Source: an uncultured Bacilli bacterium
Lineage (GTDB): Bacteria; Bacillota_I; Bacilli_A; RF39; UBA660
NCBI GenBank assembly: GCA_947625365.1
Contig: CANQNZ010000036.1
Span: 1 to 11,526 of the forward strand
Direction: 5' to 3'
DNA: 11,526 bases
Both the position numbers and the translations under genes were made by a program. Each line of letters begins with the position of its first letter. The first letter of the stretch is position 1. Positions 6,484-11,526 of this stretch are shown piece by piece. The notes beneath the pieces are model-generated. The model was not told the DNA's origin. It was given only the letters and a program-made list of their open reading frames with translations, and did no database searches.

Positions 6484-7101
6484 ATGAAAAAGTATTTTAA
6501 TAAGGAAATGTGTGCTAGTTGTAAAGGCGCTTGTTGTAAAGAAATGGGCTGTGTTTATCTTCCTAGTGATTTTGAATGTTTAGAATTTGAATATTTAAAA
6601 AATCTTTTAAATCAAGGAAAAATTTCTATTTCGGGTCAACCATTTAATGGTTTTTGTAGTGATGATTGGTCATATCTTTTATATTTACGTGCTCGAAATG
6701 TTAGTAGTCCAATTGTTGATTTATTTTCTAAGGGTGGTCCTTGTATAAATTTAACGGAAATTGGTTGCTCAATTGCCGATATAAACAAGCGCCCGGCTTT
6801 GGGATTAACTGTTGAACCATGTAAAGTTGGTGGCCCATGTCATCAACACTATACTAATGATTTTTCTTGGTTAGAATATAATGATGTATTAAAACAACTA
6901 TCAGAATATTATTCTAATAAATCTTTTTTAGAAGTTTTAGTGACGCAAGCTAAAGATATGAACCTTAGGATAATAGAGAAACTTAAAAATAAAGAGGAAT
7001 TATTTAATTTTGAAAAATTTTATTATAAATGGTATAGAGAGATTATGTTGGGTAAACCTTATTATGAAATAGAAGAAATAAAGTATTTACTAAACCCTTA
7101 A
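6484..7101 (+). CDS. Cysteine-rich YkgJ-like (zinc/iron-chelating domain) protein
   Basis: The 205-residue cytoplasmic protein has 11 cysteines in its first 120 residues. The N-terminal cluster Cys10-x2-Cys13-x3-Cys17-Cys18-x4-Cys23 and the later GGPCINLTEIGCSI (Cys87, Cys95), RP, then EPCKVGGPC (Cys113, Cys119) follow the layout of the YkgJ/UPF0153 cysteine-cluster family, whose members are thought to bind zinc or an iron-sulfur centre. The RP is not followed by the usual CRxxPC, so this may be a divergent branch. The last 80 residues are helical and charged, without recognised motifs. I chose ATG 6484 because AGGTGA (6473-6478) lies 5 bases upstream; the in-frame TTG at 6469 lies before that site, only 5 bases after the expected transcript start. 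It stands alone between two promoters, downstream of rubrerythrin. Molecular function is unknown. Confidence 0.82.
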   Translation: MKKYFNKEMCASCKGACCKEMGCVYLPSDFECLEFEYLKNLLNQGKISISGQPFNGFCSDDWSYLLYLRARNVSSPIVDLFSKGGPCINLTEIGCSIADINKRPALGLTVEPCKVGGPCHQHYTNDFSWLEYNDVLKQLSEYYSNKSFLEVLVTQAKDMNLRIIEKLKNKEELFNFEKFYYKWYREIMLGKPYYEIEEIKYLLNP

Positions 7102-7115
7102 AAATATGATAGAAT
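7086..7115 (+). promoter_or_regulatory. Promoter of the pheST T-box transcript
   Basis: TTTACT (7086-7091), 18 bases, then TAGAAT (7110-7115) preceded by TG at 7107-7108, forming the same extended -10 TGATAGAAT seen at 6449. The -35 half lies inside the end of the upstream coding region. The expected start near 7122 is a few bases before T-box stem I. Confidence 0.6.
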
Positions 7116-7119
7116 AAAG

Positions 7120-7330
7120 TATGTAAAAAGCAAAGATGATGTTCATTAGTATTTAGCTAGAGTTCTTCAAAAAGAGATTAAGTAAAAAGCTGAGATTACT
7201 TAAAGATAAACTAGGTAAAGAAATTCAAACATAGGAGCTTTATCGTTCTTAAGAGCGTTAATCTTAAAAAAGGGCTAGATTTTCTAGAATAAGGGTGGTA
7301 CCGCGCGAGTAAAAGCGTCCCTTTGTTTTA
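7120..7330 (+). ncRNA. T-box leader controlling pheS-pheT (Phe specifier UUC)
   Basis: T-box riboswitches read the charging state of a tRNA. Uncharged tRNA pairs with a specifier codon and with a UGGN bulge, stabilising an antiterminator. Here stem I is closed by AAGC (near 7128-7131) and GCTT (7237-7240). A kink-turn-like GATGA / AGGAG pair follows, then a helix ATGTT (7139-7143) with AACAT (7228-7232). The specifier loop lies above it, capped by TATTTAG (7150-7156) pairing with CTAGGTA (7211-7217). The loop's 3' side holds TTC (7224-7226) followed by A, a phenylalanine codon. A small hairpin at 7244-7257 is stem III. The conserved T-box AGGGTGGTACCGCG spans 7292-7305, with bulge TGGT (7296-7299) predicting discriminator A73, as in tRNA-Phe. 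The terminator follows. Low charged tRNA-Phe should raise pheST expression. Confidence 0.95.
7291..7329 (+). terminator. T-box-regulated terminator before pheS
   Basis: AAGGG (7291-7295) pairs with CCCTT (7319-7323), and an inner CGC pairs with GCG (7315-7317). The T-run TTTGTTTT occupies 7322-7329. The left arm lies in the T-box sequence, so this hairpin and the antiterminator exclude each other. Confidence 0.8.
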
Positions 7331-7356
7331 GGAATTTTTTTATTGGAGGAAAAATT

Positions 7357-8364
7357 ATGCAAGATGAATTAAAAAAATTAGTATCAAGTGCCTTAGCTGA
7401 TATTAAAGGAGCTTTAAAAGAAAGTGAACTTTTAAATATTAAAGCTAAGTATTTAGGAAAGAAAAGTAAAATAGCAGAGTTAATGAGTAAGCTTAAAGAT
7501 ATGAGTATTGAAGAGAAAAAACAATACGGTGCTTTATTTAATAAAATTAAAAAAGATTTAGAAAATAAAATAAGTGAAAAAATTAACGAAGTTAATTCTA
7601 AAGTTGATATTTCTTTTGATGATAGCTTACCAGTGCAAGCCAGTTTAGGCTCATTACACCCTGTTACTATTGTTACAAAAGAGTTAACAGATATTTTAAA
7701 AAGAATGGGCTTTAGTGTTGTAAGTGGACCAGAAATGGAAACTGAGTATTTTAATTTTGAAGCTTTAAATATTCCCGAAAGTCATCCGGCGCGAGATATG
7801 CAAGATACTTATTGGTTAGATAATGGAAAATTATTACGTACCCATACTTCTCCTAATCAAGTTCATGCTATGCAAAAATATGGAGCTCCTATTAAAATCT
7901 GTGCTCCAGGCAGATGTTTCCGTAATGAAGACTTAGATGCTTCACATGAAAATACTTTCTTTCAATTAGAAGGAATGGTAATTGATAAAAATGTTTCTAT
8001 TGGTAATTTAATGTATACAATGAAAGAATTATTATCAGCTATTTTTAAAACTGATGTAGATGTACGAGTTCGTCCAGGCTTTTTCCCTTTTGTGGAACCA
8101 GGAGTAGAAATAGACTGTAGTTGTTTAATTTGTGGTGGAAAAGGTTGTCCAACATGTAAAAATAGCGGTTGGATAGAGCTTTGTCCAGGTGGAATGATAC
8201 ATCCTAATGTATTAAAAGAAAGTGGTATTGACCCTGAAGAATATACAGGCTTTGCTTTTGGTTTAGGAATTACAAGACTTGCAATGATGAAATATAAAAT
8301 TGATGATATTAGGGTTTTAAATTCGGGCGATTTACGTGCCTTAGATAAATTTAATGTAGAGTAG
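7357..8364 (+). CDS. pheS: Phenylalanyl-tRNA synthetase alpha subunit
   Basis: PheS is the catalytic class II subunit of the (alpha-beta)2 enzyme that activates phenylalanine with ATP and charges tRNA-Phe in the cytoplasm. The 335-residue product is of normal length. The N-terminal coiled-coil tRNA-binding arm (about 1-90) has KAKYLGKKSKIAELM. The catalytic core follows with LHPVTIVTKEL, FNFEALNIPESHPARDMQDTYW, LLRTHTSPNQVHAM, motif 2 GRCFRNEDLDASHENTFFQLEG and motif 3 GFAFGLGITRLAMMKYKIDDIR. A four-cysteine insert CSCLICGGKGCPTCKNSGW, a feature I recall in other Bacillota PheS, probably binds zinc or is structural. The ribosome binding site GGAGG (7345-7349) follows the T-box. The stop lies 8 bases before pheT, so the two are made together. 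Confidence 0.99.
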   Translation: MQDELKKLVSSALADIKGALKESELLNIKAKYLGKKSKIAELMSKLKDMSIEEKKQYGALFNKIKKDLENKISEKINEVNSKVDISFDDSLPVQASLGSLHPVTIVTKELTDILKRMGFSVVSGPEMETEYFNFEALNIPESHPARDMQDTYWLDNGKLLRTHTSPNQVHAMQKYGAPIKICAPGRCFRNEDLDASHENTFFQLEGMVIDKNVSIGNLMYTMKELLSAIFKTDVDVRVRPGFFPFVEPGVEIDCSCLICGGKGCPTCKNSGWIELCPGGMIHPNVLKESGIDPEEYTGFAFGLGITRLAMMKYKIDDIRVLNSGDLRALDKFNVE

Positions 8365-8372
8365 GTGAAGAT

Positions 8373-10703
8373 ATGTTAATTTCATGTAATAGACTAAAAA
8401 ATTATATTAAAGATAGTCAAAAGATTGACTGGTTTAGTATCTGGGATAAATTTTCTATTCGTACAGCTGAAGTGGAAGGTGTTACCGTAAAGGGTAAAGA
8501 CATTGATGGTGTTGTAGTTGCTGAGATTGTTGAATGTGAAAAAGTTCCTGACTCTAAAAAATTACATAAACTACTTGTTGATAATGGTAAAGAAAAATTA
8601 CAAATTATCTGTGGTGCTCCTAATGTTCGTATTGGTCTTAAAGCCCCTTTAGTTAATGTAGGTGGTCATGTTTGTGGTCTAAAAATTACTTCTCGTAAAC
8701 TAGCGGGTTTAGAAAGTTTTGGAATGATGTGTAGTGCCGAGGAATTAGGCTTTGCTGAAAATTGTGAAGGAATATTAGAACTTCCTGATGATTATATTGT
8801 CGGAAAGGATATTAAAGAATATTTACCTTTAGAAGATATAATTGTGGAAATAGATAATAAAAGTTTAACTAATCGTCCGGATTTATGGGGTCATTATGGT
8901 ATTGCTCGCGAAATTGCTGCTATTACTTCCCATGAACTTTTACCATTAGATTTAGTAGAAATACCAAACAATAAAAAAGACTTAGATATTCGTATTAAAA
9001 ATCCTTTATGTTTAAGATATACAGGTTTAAAAATAGATAATATTAGTAATAAACAAACACCTTTAGATATGCAAATATTTTTATATTATACGGGAATGCG
9101 TAGCATATCTCTAATAGTAGATTTAACTAATTATCTAATGTTAGAGCTCGGTCAGCCAATGCATGCTTTTGATGCCCGAAAAGTAAATAGTATAGAAATA
9201 GATATGGCAAAAAATGAAGATAAATTCTATACTTTAGATAATATCGAAAGAACTTTAAATTCGCATATTTTAATGATTAAGAAAAATAAAGATTATTTTG
9301 CAGTAGCGGGAGTAATGGGTGGTCTAGATAGTGAAATTCTTGAAGATACAACCGCAATTATTCTAGAGTCAGCTACCTTTGATGCAGCAAGCATTAGAAG
9401 AGCAGCGACATATTTAGGTCTTAGAACAGAAGCTTCTGCTCGTTATGAAAAATCTCTTGACCCTAATATGACAATCATTGCTACTAAAAGATTTGCTAAA
9501 TTATTACAAGAAGTGGATAAAGAAATAGAATTTGCTTCTAATATTACCGATGTATATCCTAATCCTTTAAAAGAAAAGAAAATTATTTTAAAAAAGGAAA
9601 CTTTAAGAAAATATATGAATATTGATATTTCGGCTGATTTTATTGTGAAAACTTTAACTACTTTAGGTTTTAAAGTAAAAGAAAAGAAAGATAGTTATGA
9701 TATAACTGTACCAACTTACCGTGCAACCAAAGATATCTCTTTGCAGGCGGATATTATTGAAGAAATAGCACGTATGTATGGTTATGAAAACATTAGACCA
9801 GAACCACTTAAATTAGAACTTACATTTGGTGAATTAGAACATACTCAAGAAAAGGAGTATGAAGTTAAAAGATTATTAGCAACGAAATTTGCTTTAAACG
9901 AAGTTCATACTTATCTTTGGTATAAAACCGCCTTTCTAAATAAACTAGGAATAACAAAAGATAATATAAAGCTTTTAGGTAAGAGTGAAGATAATATATT
10001 AAGAGATGATTTATGTCTATCTTTAATGGAAGTAGCTCAAAATAATTTGAAGTATCAAAATAAAGTAGGAATATTTGAAATTGGTACAGAATTTATTAAT
10101 GGCGAAAATAAAAGAGTATTATCCATAACCTTAGCTGATAATATAAAAGCTATAGAATATAATTTTTATAAGTTAAAAGAAATAATTGTTACAATATTTA
10201 AAACTTTCTATAATCTAAATGTTACTTTTAAAAAAGAAAAATCTTTTGATTATTATAATGAAGATTTAAGTTTTTCTATTAATGTAGCTAGTGATAGAGT
10301 GGGAAGAATAAATGTAGTAAAATCAAATATATCTAGTAGTTTATCTAAGAAAAAATGTTTCTTAACTGCTTCTGTAGATTTTGATAAATATGAAAAACTT
10401 ACTAAGCAAGAATATTTATATGAAAATGTCAGTAAATATCCAACTGTAAGTTTAGATTATACAATTATTATGTCAAAAGATAAAAAATATGAAGTATTAG
10501 AAAAAGCGTTAGGAGATTTTAAAAGTAAAATTATTAAAAATTTACAATTTATTGAAAGATATAGTGGTGAAAAGGAAAATAAGTATACTATTAGATATAT
10601 AGTAGGTAGTGATGAAGCTACTTTAACATCTGATGAATTACAAGATTTTAGAGAAAAATTTATTAATCATATTAAAAAGAATGGATTTTCTATAATTGAA
10701 TAA
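8373..10703 (+). CDS. pheT: Phenylalanyl-tRNA synthetase beta subunit
   Basis: PheT is the non-catalytic partner that binds tRNA-Phe and edits mischarged tyrosine. The 776-residue protein is slightly shorter than the usual 790-810. Domains in order are an EMAP/OB-type tRNA-binding domain (about 40-150: VVVAEIVECEKVPDSKKLH, ICGAPNVR), the B3/B4 editing domain (about 210-370: VDLTNYLMLELGQPMHAFDA, AGVMGG, and GLRTEASARYEKSLDP), the B5 DNA-binding-like domain (about 400-470), a degenerate synthetase core with IIEEIARMYGYENI (about 465-480), and a C-terminal ferredoxin-fold anticodon-binding domain (about 680-776: YPTVSLDYTIIM to NGFSIIE). TAGGTGA (8362-8368) serves as ribosome binding site, overlapping the pheS stop and implying coupling. 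The second half is more AT-rich and less conserved than pheS, as usual in the family. The terminator overlaps its stop codon. Confidence 0.99.
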   Translation: MLISCNRLKNYIKDSQKIDWFSIWDKFSIRTAEVEGVTVKGKDIDGVVVAEIVECEKVPDSKKLHKLLVDNGKEKLQIICGAPNVRIGLKAPLVNVGGHVCGLKITSRKLAGLESFGMMCSAEELGFAENCEGILELPDDYIVGKDIKEYLPLEDIIVEIDNKSLTNRPDLWGHYGIAREIAAITSHELLPLDLVEIPNNKKDLDIRIKNPLCLRYTGLKIDNISNKQTPLDMQIFLYYTGMRSISLIVDLTNYLMLELGQPMHAFDARKVNSIEIDMAKNEDKFYTLDNIERTLNSHILMIKKNKDYFAVAGVMGGLDSEILEDTTAIILESATFDAASIRRAATYLGLRTEASARYEKSLDPNMTIIATKRFAKLLQEVDKEIEFASNITDVYPNPLKEKKIILKKETLRKYMNIDISADFIVKTLTTLGFKVKEKKDSYDITVPTYRATKDISLQADIIEEIARMYGYENIRPEPLKLELTFGELEHTQEKEYEVKRLLATKFALNEVHTYLWYKTAFLNKLGITKDNIKLLGKSEDNILRDDLCLSLMEVAQNNLKYQNKVGIFEIGTEFINGENKRVLSITLADNIKAIEYNFYKLKEIIVTIFKTFYNLNVTFKKEKSFDYYNEDLSFSINVASDRVGRINVVKSNISSSLSKKKCFLTASVDFDKYEKLTKQEYLYENVSKYPTVSLDYTIIMSKDKKYEVLEKALGDFKSKIIKNLQFIERYSGEKENKYTIRYIVGSDEATLTSDELQDFREKFINHIKKNGFSIIE

Positions 10704-10715
10704 TCCATTCTTTTT
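10674..10715. terminator. Bidirectional terminator between pheT and the minus-strand gene
   Basis: A 14-bp perfect stem AAAAAGAATGGATT / AATCCATTCTTTTT (10674-10687 and 10702-10715) has a 14-base loop. A-runs and T-runs flank both sides, so it can end transcripts arriving from either direction. The pheT stop (10701-10703) lies at the start of the right arm, and the minus-strand gene stops just outside it at 10714-10716. Confidence 0.85.
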
Positions 10716-11085
10716 ATATATAATTTTCGACTTTTTGCTTTTTAGTTGAACACTGCAAGTAAACTTCAACTTTATTGTTATTAACTTTGGCATAGCTGTT
10801 ATTTATATCGCAATATTCTCCATTTTCATCTACAAATTCAATTAGCATTTTTTTATTAACCATATCTTTTAATGTTAATTTTTCTGCATTATTATTCTCT
10901 TTATAATAGTTACGAGCTACACTAGTCATAGTTTTAAGATTGTCATCGAAATAATTTGGTTTATGAGAAATTTTAGAAACTATAAGTGAAATTCCCATAC
11001 CAATTAAAAATACGATTAATACAATACTAATGCCTTTTTTAAATTTTTCTGCCCAGTTAACTTTATATTCTACTTCATCATACAT
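10714..11085 (-). CDS. Small single-pass membrane protein with extracytoplasmic domain
   Basis: The 123-residue product has a basic N terminus (WAEKFKKG), one hydrophobic membrane helix (about 18-39, GISIVLIVFLIGMGISLIV) and an 80-residue outside domain with two cysteines (Cys92, Cys112) that could form a disulfide. The outside part reads NLKTMTSVARNYYKEN, KLTLKDMVNKKMLIEFVDENGEYCD and SYAKV, with a C-terminal VEVYLQC strand. This has the look of a pilin-like or type II secretion pseudopilin-derived fold. From memory, proteins with the same NLxTMxxAAxxYF / LTLxxMxxKKLLxxFVDxNGxxCD signature recur, often in several copies, in uncultured Bacillota; I know no name or function. The start ATG is supported by AAGGGTGA just upstream and a strong promoter. 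It is divergent from ssrA. Confidence 0.85.
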   Translation of the reverse strand: MYDEVEYKVNWAEKFKKGISIVLIVFLIGMGISLIVSKISHKPNYFDDNLKTMTSVARNYYKENNNAEKLTLKDMVNKKMLIEFVDENGEYCDINNSYAKVNNNKVEVYLQCSTKKQKVENYI

Positions 11086-11112
11086 AATATCACCCTTTTT
11101 TCTTAAGAGTAT

Positions 11113-11141
11113 ATAATACTATATTTGCTTTTTTATGTCAA
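11113..11141 (-). promoter_or_regulatory. Consensus promoter of the minus-strand membrane-protein gene
   Basis: On the minus strand TTGACA (11141-11136), exactly 17 bases, then TATTAT (11118-11113): a full consensus -35 and a 5 of 6 -10 box. The expected start near 11106 gives a leader of about 20 bases with AAGGGTGA as ribosome binding site. It is interleaved with the ssrA promoter on the other strand. Confidence 0.75.
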
Positions 11142-11153
11142 ATATGTTATCAT
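11125..11153 (+). promoter_or_regulatory. Promoter of ssrA
   Basis: TTGCTT (11125-11130), 17 bases, TATCAT (11148-11153) with TG at 11145-11146 making an extended -10. It lies 8 bases before the predicted mature 5' end of tmRNA at 11162. The TTGCTT box is the same as in front of the rubrerythrin gene. Confidence 0.65.
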
Positions 11154-11161
11154 TGGCACAC

Positions 11162-11526
11162 GGGGTAGCTTGGTATCGACAGAATATTTGGAGATGTGAG
11201 CGCAAGTGGTAGGCATACCTTAAATGCATTTTAAAATTAAATGACGAAACTTCAAATGGTTTCGCTTCTTTTGCTCCTGTAGCAGCCTAGGTTAGTTTAG
11301 GTATAAGAAGCTCTTCTAGTTAATCTTTCTTACGGGTTAATTTAGGGGATTATATTAGTAAGATATATTATTAAAATTGTTTAGGTTTTAATAAAGAATT
11401 TTTACTAAACTATGTTATTAAACTTGGTGCGTTAGAACCGATTTAATAACTAAATTTAATTCTAACTAAACTTGTAGGGCTTGCATTAGCCTTTATTTTG
11501 GACAGGGGTTCAATTCCCCTCTACTC
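11162..11526 (+). ncRNA. ssrA: Transfer-messenger RNA, 3' end cut by window end
   Basis: tmRNA rescues stalled ribosomes by acting first as tRNA-Ala and then as template for a degradation tag. The 5' acceptor strand GGGGTAG (11162-11168) pairs with CTACTC (11521-11526), so the last acceptor base, discriminator and CCA lie just past the window. The T arm is complete: AGGGG / CCCCT (11504-11508 and 11516-11520) around TTCAATT. The 5' tRNA-like part (GGTATCGACAG) matches the family signature. The tag frame ends GTA GCA GCC TAG (11279-11290), encoding a terminal ...APVAA, suited to ClpXP recognition. It is a one-piece tmRNA; the rest holds the pseudoknot region. Partner SmpB is not in the window. 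Confidence 0.96.
11243..11290 (+). other. Proteolysis-tag reading frame inside tmRNA
   Basis: With GAC (11243-11245) as resume codon the tag would be (A)DETSNGFASFAPVAA, stopping at TAG (11288-11290). GAC is chosen because the bases at -5 and -4 are U and A, as in the E. coli and B. subtilis tmRNAs. The frame is certain from the stop; resumption one codon earlier (AAT, Asn) is also possible. Confidence 0.7.

Noticed and set aside
1..11526. CRISPR array, insertion sequence or tRNA-embedded attachment site
   Set aside because: No regularly spaced direct repeats, no transposase or integrase frame, and no duplicated tRNA/tmRNA 3' end were seen. Sequence after ssrA, where integration would occur, lies outside the window.

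Overview
The window is AT-rich chromosomal DNA (roughly 30% GC by eye) from a low-GC Gram-positive bacterium. Gene order rpsK-rpoA-rplQ, strong AGGAGG-type ribosome binding sites, a T-box leader on pheST, short U-rich terminators and a one-piece tmRNA all fit Bacillota, most likely a Bacilli/Mollicutes-like lineage (for example an uncultured RF39-type or Erysipelotrichales-type gut bacterium; this placement is inference). All tryptophans in the predicted proteins are TGG, and no gene stops with TGA.

Region 1 (1-1706) is the 3' end of the ribosomal protein/alpha operon: the end of rpsK, then rpoA and rplQ, closed by an intrinsic terminator. Region 2 (1707-3017) is an accessory AAA+ ATPase of the DUF4143 type, preceded by an unexplained perfect 15-bp inverted repeat. 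Region 3 (3018-5816) is a block of genes I cannot name: a 109-residue protein on the minus strand, and divergent from it a 704-residue coiled-coil protein followed by a 73-residue protein in the same transcript. Region 4 (5820-7101) holds rubrerythrin and a cysteine-rich YkgJ-like protein, each with its own promoter. Region 5 (7086-10715) is pheS-pheT behind a T-box whose stem I carries a UUC (Phe) specifier and whose UGGU bulge matches an A73 tRNA. Region 6 (10714-11526) has a small single-pass membrane protein on the minus strand, divergent from ssrA (tmRNA), which is cut by the window end a few bases before its 3' CCA end.

Most of the window is core translation and transcription machinery: ribosomal proteins, RNA polymerase alpha, phenylalanyl-tRNA synthetase and trans-translation. 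Rubrerythrin adds peroxide defence. Features worth following up are the coiled-coil module with its short C-terminal repeat, the overlap of every terminator with the preceding stop codon, a recurring TGATAGAAT extended -10 element, and interleaved divergent promoters in front of ssrA. I found no CRISPR array, insertion sequence or phage module.
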